DNA of 64,000 bases from Solidesulfovibrio sp. Its GTDB lineage: Bacteria > Desulfobacterota > Desulfovibrionia > Desulfovibrionales > Desulfovibrionaceae. The notes beneath the pieces are model-generated. The model was given only the letters and a program-made list of their open reading frames with translations, ran no database searches and was not told the DNA's origin. Shown in pieces: positions 20,147 through 29,151 of this stretch. The translations under genes were made by a program, and so were the position numbers. The stretch is taken from the NCBI RefSeq assembly GCF_038562415.1, contig NZ_JBCFBA010000018.1:1-64000 (forward strand), written 5' to 3'. Each line of letters opens with the position of its first letter. Position 1 is the stretch's first letter.

Positions 20147-20617
20147 CTATTGGCCCTTGTGCTGCTGTTCGAGCTGCTTTTTGAGCCCCTCGCCGTACTT
20201 GCGCGACTGGATGATGATCTCGTCCACCTTGTCGCCGCGCACCTGCATCAGCGCAATGCGGTAGGCGCCGTCGATGGGGATCATGGCGTTTTTGGAATCC
20301 GCGTACAGGGCGTTGATGGCCGCGATGACCCGGTCGGGCTCCATGCCGGCGTAGGTGTTGAAGCAGTCGCGGAAATGGGACTCGATCTCCTGGGGCTTGG
20401 CGTCCTTCTGGAAGGTGCTCAGGTCCGAGCAGATGGCCCGGGCGGCCGTGGCCAGGCCGAACAGGAAGGACTTCTTTTCCTTGTCCGAATAGCTGGTCCA
20501 GGCATGGGCGAAGGTCGCCGCGCCGCCGGCCGAGGGGGAGGGCGAGGCGGCCAGGGCCGGAACGCGGAACAGCACGAGGACGAACAGGGCGGCAAGCAGC
20601 AAAGCCTTTTTGGACAT
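20147..20617 (-). CDS. Small secreted hypothetical protein
   Basis: I do not recognise this 156-residue protein. A clear signal peptide (MSKKALLLAALFVLVLFRVPALAA, cleavage near residue 24) makes it periplasmic. The mature part is helical with two Cys (in AICSDL and RDCFNTY) that could form a disulfide, and resembles small Rap1a/Tai-like or other periplasmic helical proteins only loosely. A good AAGGAGAA Shine-Dalgarno precedes the ATG. It ends opposite tamB and starts 166 bp from the divergent secreted protein at 20784. Confidence 0.75.
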   Translation of the reverse strand: MSKKALLLAALFVLVLFRVPALAASPSPSAGGAATFAHAWTSYSDKEKKSFLFGLATAARAICSDLSTFQKDAKPQEIESHFRDCFNTYAGMEPDRVIAAINALYADSKNAMIPIDGAYRIALMQVRGDKVDEIIIQSRKYGEGLKKQLEQQHKGQ

Positions 20618-20783
20618 GACGGCGTTCTCCTTGAGGGATGGGGCCGGGTGGGCGGACGCACCCGGGAAACATGCGCGCCTTCTACGCCATGGCGCGCCGC
20701 CCGGCAACCCCGGGGCCTTGACAATCGGGCCGGCGGCGGGCTTTGTGAAAAGCCGACCCCATACCGCGCCCAAGGAGCCGCCC

Positions 20784-21419
20784 ATGACCTGTCGCCGCCT
20801 GGTTCCCCTCGTCCTGACCGCCGCCTTCGCTCTGGCCGCCCTGCCCGGCCGGCCCGCCCCGGCCGCCGCCGCCGCCAAGGCCCCCACCGAGATCGCCGGC
20901 CTCGCCATCGGCGCCGACGCCGAAAGCCTGCGCGACCGCCTGGACCTGTCCCGTCTCGCCCCGCTGTGGGACCGGCCGTGGCTTATTCGGGCCAACCTCA
21001 AGCCAACCAAGGGTTTTTCCGCCGGCTACGTGATCCTCGGCGGCTGCGCCACCACCAACCGCGTGGAGCGGGTGCGGCTCAAGTACAAGGACGGTTCCCT
21101 GGCCCTTTTCAACAAGCTGGCCAAGGAGCTCACGGCCCGCTACGGCGTGCCCCTGCCCGTGACCGGAAAAAAAGACGCCAAGTACAAGGGCTTGCGCTGG
21201 CTTTTCGGCACCAACAAGGCCACGGGCCTGGACATCCTGCTCGAACACTTCGAAAACGGCACCGACGAGGAAACGGCCGGCAACATCATCCGGCTCACCG
21301 ACAACGGGGCCATCGCCCAGGAACGCGCCTGCTACGACGGGCTGGTTCGCGGCACGCCCGAGCCCCAGCCGGCCTTCCCGCTGTTCGACATCGACGATTC
21401 CTGGCTGTTGCCCAAATAG
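20784..21419 (+). CDS. Secreted hypothetical protein
   Basis: An unrecognised 211-residue protein with a signal peptide (residues 1 to about 29, ending PAAAAAKA). The mature part begins with a short GLAIGADAESLRDRLDL segment of the kind seen in small periplasmic proteins that measure sequence-internal repeats, then a mixed alpha/beta region with two Cys. AAGGAG lies eight bases before the ATG. It stands alone upstream of gap and is probably a separate transcription unit, because gap has its own strong promoter 140 bp downstream. Confidence 0.72.
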   Translation: MTCRRLVPLVLTAAFALAALPGRPAPAAAAAKAPTEIAGLAIGADAESLRDRLDLSRLAPLWDRPWLIRANLKPTKGFSAGYVILGGCATTNRVERVRLKYKDGSLALFNKLAKELTARYGVPLPVTGKKDAKYKGLRWLFGTNKATGLDILLEHFENGTDEETAGNIIRLTDNGAIAQERACYDGLVRGTPEPQPAFPLFDIDDSWLLPK

Positions 21420-21560
21420 GGGACGGCCGTGGCCCCTGGCCATCCCGCGGCGGCCCGCTTGGCGAACGGTATCCGTTTCACCGGGCGGGCCCGGCCTTTC
21501 GCCTGCTCCCGGCCTTTGGCCCGGACGGGCGCGAGGAACCCGGTTTGCCGCGCCGCATCG

Positions 21561-21589
21561 TTGACACAACACCTTGAGCGGCCTATAAT
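21561..21589 (+). promoter_or_regulatory. Perfect consensus sigma-70 promoter of gap
   Basis: TTGACA at 21561-21566 and TATAAT at 21584-21589 are separated by exactly 17 bp. Transcription would start near 21596, giving a leader of about 60 bases before the gap ATG. Such an exact match is rare in this GC-rich window. Confidence 0.88.
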
Positions 21590-21657
21590 TTTGACCGTTT
21601 GCGGTCGCGGCGCCCGCAACGCGGAATCGACACGAACCATCCCAGGAGGACACGCAT

Positions 21658-22641
<984 letters not shown>

Positions 22642-22664
22642 CCGGCCCCGCCCCCGACCGTCAC

Positions 22665-22696
22665 GCCGCCCGCGGACCGCGCCGTCCGCGGGCGGC
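22665..22696 (+). terminator. Terminator hairpin of gap
   Basis: Perfect 13-bp arms (22665-22677 and 22684-22696) around a six-base loop, followed by a short GTTTTC stretch. Strong stem with a weak U-tract. Confidence 0.7.
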
Positions 22697-22805
22697 TCGC
22701 GTTTTCGCGGGCGCCATCCCTTTCCTCCCTAAAGCATCCCGGCCGATGGTCGATACGCTCAGTGTACGGGGGATTGCCCCACAACGCCGCAGCGAGGATT
22801 CGGCC

Positions 22806-23975
22806 ATGACCGCGCCCACGACACCCCAGGCCCTTTTTCACGCGCCGCTTCTCGTCACCGCCAGCGAAGGCCATGCCCGCATCGACCGGGAATTCTTCAA
22901 GCGCGCCCGCATCCTCGGCGCGCGCCATGCCGCCTCGGGGGCCAGGGCCCTGGAGATGGCCCGCAAGGGCGGCGTGGACCTCATCGTGTGCGACGCGAAC
23001 CTCGGCGACATGGACGTCCGGACCTTCGTGGCGGCGCTTAAGGCCGAGCCGGGCCTGGCCCACATCCCGGTCATCCTGACCATGATCGACGCCAGGCGAA
23101 CCGACGTCCTCACCGCCGTCAAGCTCGGTGCGGCCGGCATCTGCCTGCGGCCCTATTCCGAGGACACCTTCCGCAAGCACCTCACCATGGCCGCCCACAT
23201 GGCCCGGTTCGCCGCCGCCGAAAGGGCCGCCCTGGCCCGGGCCGCCGCCAGGGAGGCCGCCGGCGACCACGAAGCCGCCCGGAGCGCCTACGAGGCCGTG
23301 GCCCGCGCCCCGGACGACGCGCCGCGCTTTTTCGAGGCCGGCATGGCCGCCCTGGCCGCCCGGGACATGGAACGGGCCATCCTGGCCTTCCACAAGGCCC
23401 TGGCCGCAAACGCCCTGTTCGTCGAGGCCTACCTCGGCCTGGCCCGGGCCTGGAAGGCCAAGGGCAGCACCCGCCAGTACCGCCACTACATGAAGGAGGC
23501 GGCCTCGGCCTGCGCCAGGGCCAGCCGCTTTCTGGAGCTGCGCGACCAGTTCATCGGGCTGCTCGGCGAGGACGAGGCCGGCTACAACCCCTTCCTGGCC
23601 CTGGGCAACGAGCTGGTGCGCGAGCGGCACTACGCCGCCGCCGTGTCGCTCTACCGCCACGCCCTGGAACTGGCCCCGCAAAACGCCGACATCTACCTGG
23701 GCCTGTCGCGGGCCTACCATTTCCTGCGCCGCCCGGACCTGGCCCGGCGGGCGGCCGGCAAGAGCCTGGCCCTCGACAATCGCCAGGAAGAAGCCCGGAC
23801 CATCCAGCGCCGCCTGGCCGCCGGCCGCCGGCCGGGCGACATCCCGCCCATGGAGGAGGCGGCGGGGCAAGCCCCGCCGGCGCGCTACCCCCTGCTGCTG
23901 CGCGGCGTGCTCTATCTGGCCGGCCTTGCCGCCGAGACCCTGGTGCGGCCCAAAAAGACCGCCCGCGCCGCCTGA
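22806..23975 (+). CDS. Response-regulator-like domain with TPR repeats
   Basis: A 389-residue cytosolic protein. Residues about 12-130 form a receiver domain with an acidic acceptor D63 in DLIVCDANLGDMD. The nearly invariant Lys of receivers is replaced by Arg (R115 in CLRPY), so phosphorylation chemistry or switching may differ. From about 150 to 340 the chain consists of tetratricopeptide-like helical repeats (ALFVEAYLGLARAWKAKG, AAVSLYRHALELAPQNADIYLGLSRAY). There is no DNA-binding or enzymatic output, so signalling through protein-protein contact is likely. The start has GAGGA upstream. It is monocistronic. Confidence 0.85.
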   Translation: MTAPTTPQALFHAPLLVTASEGHARIDREFFKRARILGARHAASGARALEMARKGGVDLIVCDANLGDMDVRTFVAALKAEPGLAHIPVILTMIDARRTDVLTAVKLGAAGICLRPYSEDTFRKHLTMAAHMARFAAAERAALARAAAREAAGDHEAARSAYEAVARAPDDAPRFFEAGMAALAARDMERAILAFHKALAANALFVEAYLGLARAWKAKGSTRQYRHYMKEAASACARASRFLELRDQFIGLLGEDEAGYNPFLALGNELVRERHYAAAVSLYRHALELAPQNADIYLGLSRAYHFLRRPDLARRAAGKSLALDNRQEEARTIQRRLAAGRRPGDIPPMEEAAGQAPPARYPLLLRGVLYLAGLAAETLVRPKKTARAA

Positions 23976-23996
23976 TCGCACGCCGGCCGCCAAGGA

Positions 23997-24025
23997 TTGC
24001 CTCGCCCGCGGAAATGGGGCATAGT
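23997..24025 (+). promoter_or_regulatory. Possible promoter of the repeat-protein gene
   Basis: TTGCCT at 23997-24002 and CATAGT at 24020-24025 with a 17-bp spacer, about 38 bp before the ATG at 24064. Two mismatches in each box. Confidence 0.4.
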
Positions 24026-24063
24026 CGCGCACAAGGACGGATCGCGTCCGAGGAGGCGAAACC

Positions 24064-24330
24064 ATGCCCGACGCCATCACCCCCGCCGGTCATGTCGAAG
24101 CGAACCCCTCCGGCCACTTCGAGGCCCTGCCCCCTGGCCGTTTCGAGGCCCTTCCCCCCGGCGTCGTGACCCCGTCGCCCGCCGGGGCGGTGCAGACGTC
24201 CCCGACCACGGGACAGGTGGAAGTGCCCCTTGGCGGCCATGTGGATACCACCCCGGCCGGCAATGTGCAGCCCGTCGCCGCCGGCGCGGTCGAGGTTCCC
24301 CTGGGAGGCATCGTCAACATCCGGCTGTAG
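24064..24330 (+). CDS. Small octapeptide-repeat protein
   Basis: An 88-residue protein made almost wholly of about ten imperfect eight-residue units of form P-x-G-x-[V/F]-[E/Q/D]-x-x: PAGHVEAN, PSGHFEAL, PPGRFEAL, PPGVVTPS, PAGAVQTS, then slightly irregular units, ending PLGGIVNI-RL. It has no signal peptide, no Cys and no Trp. Regular Gly-x-Val spacing suggests stacked turns, as in a short beta-solenoid, but that is inference. GGAGG lies well placed before the ATG. I know of no family that matches; the call is coding because of the start signal and clean repeat register. Confidence 0.7.
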   Translation: MPDAITPAGHVEANPSGHFEALPPGRFEALPPGVVTPSPAGAVQTSPTTGQVEVPLGGHVDTTPAGNVQPVAAGAVEVPLGGIVNIRL

Positions 24331-24380
24331 CCGGCCAGTCGTTCCGCCGGGGCCTTGCGCCACCGGACACGTGAAAAGCC

Positions 24381-24704
24381 ATGCGAAAACCCGCTGTCCC
24401 CCGTTGCCTTGTGGCCGCATTTCTTTGCGGCCTGCTCGCCTTGGTGTCGCTTTCCGGATGCAGCGCCAAGATCACCCATGACCCCGGCCTGACCCTGGCC
24501 GAGAAGGTCAAATCCAGCCAGAACGCCTACCTCCGCTATGCCCAGGCCGAAGAGGATGCCAGGCGCGAGGGCAACCTCGAAGCCCAGGAGCGCTACCGCC
24601 AGGCCAAGGAGGGGGCGCTTGCCGATGCCAAGCGCTACGATCAGGAACTGGCCCAGTACATGTCCAGCCATCCGGGCAGGCTGCGTACGGACGCCTTGCC
24701 CTAG
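24381..24704 (+). CDS. Small lipoprotein, helical
   Basis: A 107-residue predicted lipoprotein: signal peptide with lipobox LSGC (Cys at residue 27), then a charged, helical mature part (about 35-95) rich in Ala, Glu, Arg and Gln with coiled-coil character (YLRYAQAEEDARREGNLEAQERYRQAKEGALADAKRYDQEL). A Tyr/Arg/Ala-rich helix of this kind resembles small envelope lipoproteins, but I recognise no family. It lies 50 bp downstream of the repeat protein on the same strand and may be co-transcribed. Confidence 0.75.
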   Translation: MRKPAVPRCLVAAFLCGLLALVSLSGCSAKITHDPGLTLAEKVKSSQNAYLRYAQAEEDARREGNLEAQERYRQAKEGALADAKRYDQELAQYMSSHPGRLRTDALP

Positions 24705-24893
24705 CCGTCCGGCCCGCAGTCTCCCGCCGTCCCTTCCCGGCGGACCTTCCGACCGGCGATCCAGTACCCGTGGATCGCTCCGGCCACCTTGCCGCCGGCC
24801 CGGCCCCGAACGCCGTGGCCGGCAAATTGCATGCCTTTCCCCCAGGTTTCGTCCGAGGTGCCCAGGCGCCTCCCCAACCCGTCGGAGGAGCCC

Positions 24894-26885
24894 ATGCCCA
24901 TTCCCCTCGCCGCCTTGCGGTCCCTGCCGCTCCTGCTGCTCGCCTGCTGCCTGCCCGCTTCCGCCGCCCTGGCCCTGGACGGCGTCAGCGCCACCTTCGC
25001 CGTGACCCAGGACTGGGGCACGGGCTGCACGGCCGGCGTCACCATCACCAACACCGACCCCACGCGAGCCCTGGCCGACTGGCGACTTTCCTTCAGCCTG
25101 GCCGGGACCGTGACCGGCAGTTGGGAGGCGACGCGCCTGGACGACCAGGACGGCACGATCGTCTTCGGCCCGGCCGCCTGGAACGCCACCATCGCCCCGG
25201 GCGCCTCGGTGACCGTGGGCCTGTCCGTGACGCCCGGCGGCATCGCCGCCCCCGCCGACCTGGGCGTCACCGGCACATGGTGCACGGACTGCACCACCAC
25301 GACCACCACCACGACCACGACCGCCGACTCCCGCATCACGGCCGACCGGGACGGGACCGCCTTCACCAGCGGCGGCAACGCCCCGTTGCAGGTCCACGCC
25401 CGGGTCGGCCAGACCCGCACCTTCACCTTCGACAAGGCCGTCACGGCCGTCACGGCCCGCAACCCCGACGTGGCCCGGCTGACCCTGGCCGACGGGGCGC
25501 TTGCGGTGACCGGGCGCGCCGCCGGCCGCACGGGCCTGCGCCTGACCTTCGCCGACGCCACGGTCCTGTACATCGGGCTTCGCATCGACACGGCCGCCGG
25601 CGCCCTGCCGGGGCTGCCGGGGCCGGTGGCCATCGGCTCGGTGTCCGAGGACACCGACGCCGACCTGTCCTTCTGGCGCGGCCACGAGCCGGGCAAGGCC
25701 GGCACCCGGGCCGACATCCGCTACATCTACATCAACGGCGGCCCCCTAACCGGCTGGTCCTCCTGGGACCCGGACCGGGCCACCTCCTATGCCAAGGAAA
25801 GCCTCGTCCTGGGGCTCGTTCCCTTCTTCGTGTTCTACAACATCCCCGACGGCGGCGAGAGCTATTACACGGACCTGGCCCACGTCCAGGACGCCGACTA
25901 CATGACGGCCTATTACGCCAACCTGGCCCTGTTCCTGTCCCAGGTCACGGCCGTCATGCAGGGCGAACTCTACGGCGTGGTCCTCGAACCGGACTTCCTC
26001 GGCTACATGCAGCAAAATTCCGGCCTGGCCCCGTCGGCCATCACCACCGCCGACGGCAGCCTCGTCGACACGGTAAAACGCATCAACGCCCAGGTCCGGG
26101 CAAACGGCGGCAACGTGGCCTTCGGCTGGCAGCTCAACCTCTGGGCCTCGCCCACGGGCACGGGGGCGCGCGGCGTCATCCGCCGCACCGACGACAACGA
26201 CCAGGGCTGGGCGGTCGGCCGGCAGACCATCGTGCACGTCGCCAACGAGATCGCCGCCTATGCCCTGTCCGCCGGCATCCTGACCAGCGGCGCGGATTTC
26301 GTGTCCATCGACAAGTACGGCCTCGACGCCGGCATACAATCGCCCGACGACCCGGCCCAGTCGACCTGGTTTTGGAACGGCGACCATTGGAACAACTACT
26401 TGCTGTTCGTCAAAACCCTGGGCCAGGCCACGGGCAAGCCCATGGTGCTGTGGCAGCTGCCCGTGGGCCGCATCAACGCCACCTCCCGGGTCAGCGCGCG
26501 CACGGGCGAGCCCTTCCCGGACCTGGCCAACACCTCCCGGCGCTACGAGGACAGCTGCGCCACCTATTTCCTGGGCGACACCGTAAACGAAGCGACAAGC
26601 CTGCGGGCCGCGTACTTCGCCCGAAACAAGGCCGGCGACCCGGCCCTGTCGGCGGACGGCCCGACCGTGACCTGGGGCGAGCACCTAAGCGCCCTGCCGG
26701 CGTACGGCGTCATCGCGGCCCTTTTCGGCGCCGGCGTCGGCGACAGCACCCACGGCACCGGCCAGCCGCCCACCGACGGCTGGTACTGGATCCAGTCGGT
26801 CCAGGAATACTACCTGGCCCACCCGGCCCCGGCCTCGGGCGGCCCGACCCTGCCGTTTTTGCCGCTGCTTCTGGGCGGGCAGTGA
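24894..26885 (+). CDS. Secreted CBM2 protein with glycosidase-like domain
   Basis: A 663-residue exported protein. Signal peptide 1-26; family 2 carbohydrate-binding module about 28-130 with the usual conserved Trp residues (W41, W63, W77, W96) and a disulfide pair C45/C130; a poly-Thr linker (134-143, from ACC/ACG codons); an Ig-like beta domain about 145-240; then a large alpha/beta domain (about 245-660). That last domain carries VVLEPDFLGYMQ (E365, D367), like the EPD acid of some glycosidases. I infer a polysaccharide-directed hydrolase, but its family is not certain. GGAGGAG precedes the ATG. CBM2 is typical of actinobacterial cellulases and unusual here, suggesting transfer. Confidence 0.8.
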   Translation: MPIPLAALRSLPLLLLACCLPASAALALDGVSATFAVTQDWGTGCTAGVTITNTDPTRALADWRLSFSLAGTVTGSWEATRLDDQDGTIVFGPAAWNATIAPGASVTVGLSVTPGGIAAPADLGVTGTWCTDCTTTTTTTTTTADSRITADRDGTAFTSGGNAPLQVHARVGQTRTFTFDKAVTAVTARNPDVARLTLADGALAVTGRAAGRTGLRLTFADATVLYIGLRIDTAAGALPGLPGPVAIGSVSEDTDADLSFWRGHEPGKAGTRADIRYIYINGGPLTGWSSWDPDRATSYAKESLVLGLVPFFVFYNIPDGGESYYTDLAHVQDADYMTAYYANLALFLSQVTAVMQGELYGVVLEPDFLGYMQQNSGLAPSAITTADGSLVDTVKRINAQVRANGGNVAFGWQLNLWASPTGTGARGVIRRTDDNDQGWAVGRQTIVHVANEIAAYALSAGILTSGADFVSIDKYGLDAGIQSPDDPAQSTWFWNGDHWNNYLLFVKTLGQATGKPMVLWQLPVGRINATSRVSARTGEPFPDLANTSRRYEDSCATYFLGDTVNEATSLRAAYFARNKAGDPALSADGPTVTWGEHLSALPAYGVIAALFGAGVGDSTHGTGQPPTDGWYWIQSVQEYYLAHPAPASGGPTLPFLPLLLGGQ

Positions 26886-26907
26886 CCCGTCCGGCCCCGG
26901 GCAACGC

Positions 26908-26940
26908 AAAAGGCCGCCTCCTTGCGGAAGCGGCCTTTTT
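26908..26940. terminator. Bidirectional terminator between CBM2 gene and secF
   Basis: Stem AAAAGGCCGC (26908-26917) and GCGGCCTTTT (26930-26939) with a 12-base loop. It has a T-run on the plus strand and the mirror A-run gives one on the minus strand, so it can serve both convergent genes. Confidence 0.9.
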
Positions 26941-26963
26941 CATGCGCGCGAGGGGCCGGTCTT

Positions 26964-28061
26964 CTAGGCCTTGGCCGGCGCCGGGCCGCCGGTCGGGGCC
27001 TCGGCGCCCTTGCGGGGCGTCAGCCCCTGGCCCAGGTCGAGCAGGATGGGGCTGGCCACGAAGATCGAGGAATAGGTGCCGGCCAGGATGCCGATGAGCA
27101 TGGCCAGGGCGAAGTCGTGGATGACCGCGCCGCCCAGGAAATACAGGCAGACCACGGTAATGAGCGTGGTGCTGGCGGTCAGGATGGTGCGCGAGAGCGT
27201 CTCGTTGATGCTCTTGTTGATGAGATCGGCAAAGGGCATGTTCCTGCCCGCGGCGCGAAGGTGTTCCCGGATGCGGTCGTAGACGATGATGGTGTCGTTG
27301 AGGGAATAGCCGAGGATGGTGAGCAGCGCCGCCACGATGGTCAGGTCGAATTCCTTGTCCAGCAGCGAAAAAAGCGCCACCGTGACCAGGATGTCGTGGA
27401 GGTCGGCCACCACCGCGCCCAGGGCGTACTTGAGGCGCATGACGAAGCACAAGGCCAGGGTAATGAGCATGGCGCCGACGATGAGCCAGACCGTGGAGGC
27501 GCCCACGAGTTTGAGCAGGTAGATGCCGCCGGCCAGCCCCGCCGCCATCATGCCCGCCGCCATCCAGCGCTGCTCGAAACGGCCGGAAATGTAGATGGCG
27601 ATGAGCAGCACGGAATAGAAGATGGCCTCCAGGGCCTTGCCGCGCAGGTCCGCGCCGACTTTCGGCCCGACCATCTCCAGGCGTTGGACGGCGTAGCCCG
27701 AGTCCGGCAGATTCTTGGCCAGGGCCGATTCCACCGCCACGCGCACGGTCTCCTGGTTGACCTCGTGGTCCGAGGCCCGGATGAGGACCTCGTTGGCGTC
27801 GTCCTGGCCGAAGCGCTGCACGACCACGTTTTGCAGGCCCACTTCGTCCACGGCCTTGGTGACGGCCTCGACGTCGATGGGCTTGGCGAAGCGCACCTGG
27901 ATGGACAGGCCGCCGGAAAAATCCACGCCGAAGCGGGGGCCGCCCTTGACGGCCAGGGAAATGAACCCGGCCACGATGATGGCGGCGGAGATCACATAGG
28001 CCAGCTTGCGGTACTTGAGAAAATTGATGTTGGTGCCGGGCCGGATCAGCTCGAGGACCAT
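26964..28061 (-). CDS. secF: Protein translocase subunit SecF
   Basis: A 365-residue membrane protein, half of the SecDF motor that uses the proton gradient to pull proteins through SecYEG on the periplasmic side. The first helix (about 22-40) is followed by GVDFSGGLSIQVRF, the conserved SecF motif, a periplasmic P1 domain, and five further helices with VADLHDILVTVALFSLL and YSLNDTIIVYDRIREHLR in the expected places. The start at 28061 has GAGGGGG upstream. The protein is full length, with a Pro/Ala/Gly-rich tail. secD, normally immediately upstream, is missing: the upstream gene is hflC. Confidence 0.95.
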   Translation of the reverse strand: MVLELIRPGTNINFLKYRKLAYVISAAIIVAGFISLAVKGGPRFGVDFSGGLSIQVRFAKPIDVEAVTKAVDEVGLQNVVVQRFGQDDANEVLIRASDHEVNQETVRVAVESALAKNLPDSGYAVQRLEMVGPKVGADLRGKALEAIFYSVLLIAIYISGRFEQRWMAAGMMAAGLAGGIYLLKLVGASTVWLIVGAMLITLALCFVMRLKYALGAVVADLHDILVTVALFSLLDKEFDLTIVAALLTILGYSLNDTIIVYDRIREHLRAAGRNMPFADLINKSINETLSRTILTASTTLITVVCLYFLGGAVIHDFALAMLIGILAGTYSSIFVASPILLDLGQGLTPRKGAEAPTGGPAPAKA

Positions 28062-28268
28062 CGTTTCCCCCTCTGGGTTGCTGCGAAAATGGCAGGCGGG
28101 CGCTGCCGCTACGGTTTTCCCGCCATACGGAAATGGGGTTGAACCTTCCGCCAAAGGCGCCGGCCTTGTCAAGCCCGGCTTCGCGACGGACGGGAAGTCC
28201 GCCGGGCAAGGAGGCGCGGCCGCTGTTGCCCCTGCCGAGGCCGTTTGCCGGACGGGCATCCGCGGGCT

Positions 28269-28295
28269 CGTCCGGTCGGCCAGGCCGACCGGACG
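28269..28295 (-). terminator. Hairpin downstream of hflKC
   Basis: A perfect inverted repeat of 13-bp arms around a single central base, just after the hflC stop. No T-run follows on the minus strand, so it may act as an mRNA end-stabiliser rather than a classical terminator. Confidence 0.55.
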
Positions 28296-28302
28296 GCGGG
28301 AC

Positions 28303-29151
28303 TTATCGGAAGTATTTGAGGAACGGACTCTGCGGCGTGAGCACCAGGCGCGACTTGTGGGCCAGCGCTTTCTGGTAGGCCTCCAGGCTTCGCGTGAAGG
28401 AGAAGAAGTCCGGCGCCTTGGACACGGCCTCGGCCCAGACCGCCGCCGCCTCGGCGTCGCCCGCGCCGCGCAGCACCTCGGCCTGGCGTTCGGCCTCGGC
28501 CAGGATCACCGCCCGGTCCTTGTCCGCCCCGGACTTGATCTTCTCCATCTCCTCCCAGCCCTCGGACCGGTAGAGCTTGGCCTGCCGCTCGCGCTCGGCC
28601 CGCATGCGGCCGTAGATGGCCTGGGCGTTTTCCGCCGGCAGGTCGGTGCGCTTGATGCGCACGTCCACGACCTGGATGCCGTAGGGCGCGAGCAGCTCCG
28701 TGGATTTCTGCGTCACCTCGCCCATGATGGAGGCGCGTTTTTGCGAGACCACGTCCAGGAGCGTGTAGCGGCCCAGGGCCACCCGCAACTCGGCGTAGAT
28801 GATGTCGTCGAGCCGCGCGTGGGCCCGGCCCACGGTGCGCAGGGTGCGGTAGAACAGCAACGGGTCGACGATGCGCCAGCGGGCGTAGTTGTCCACCACC
28901 AGGTTTTTCTTGTCGAGGGTCAGGACCTCGGCCGCCTTGGCGTCGTATTCCAGCAGCCTGGCGTCGAAAAAAACCACGTTCTGGATGAACGGGATCTTGG
29001 CGTGCAGCCCCGGCCCCTTGGCGTCGCCCGTGGGCTTGCCGAGCTGGAGCACGATGGCCTTTTCGGTCTGGTCCACGACGTAGACGGTCTGGACGGCGGC
29101 GACGAACCCCAGGAAGGCCAGGGCCGCGCCGATGATCAGCGAGGTTTTCAC
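28303..29151 (-). CDS. hflC: Modulator of FtsH protease HflC
   Basis: A 282-residue SPFH/prohibitin-family protein anchored by one N-terminal helix (about 5-22) with the bulk in the periplasm. The prohibitin domain begins YVVDQTEKAIVLQLGKP and continues through GPGLHAKIPFIQNVVFFDAR and VVDVRIKRTDLP, followed by the Ala/Glu-rich coiled-coil helices. With HflK it forms a large cage around FtsH and regulates turnover of membrane proteins. Its ATG overlaps the hflK stop codon (ATGA), so the pair is translationally coupled. Normal family length. Confidence 0.95.
   Translation of the reverse strand: MKTSLIIGAALAFLGFVAAVQTVYVVDQTEKAIVLQLGKPTGDAKGPGLHAKIPFIQNVVFFDARLLEYDAKAAEVLTLDKKNLVVDNYARWRIVDPLLFYRTLRTVGRAHARLDDIIYAELRVALGRYTLLDVVSQKRASIMGEVTQKSTELLAPYGIQVVDVRIKRTDLPAENAQAIYGRMRAERERQAKLYRSEGWEEMEKIKSGADKDRAVILAEAERQAEVLRGAGDAEAAAVWAEAVSKAPDFFSFTRSLEAYQKALAHKSRLVLTPQSPFLKYFR

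Noticed and set aside
25291-25323. ACC/ACG-rich tandem repeat as a regulatory or CRISPR-like array
   Set aside because: It encodes the poly-Thr linker of the CBM2 protein, in frame.
24894-26885. Assignment of the CBM2 protein to glycoside hydrolase family 6
   Set aside because: The EPD motif alone is similar; the other conserved residues and the order of strands cannot be matched with confidence by eye.
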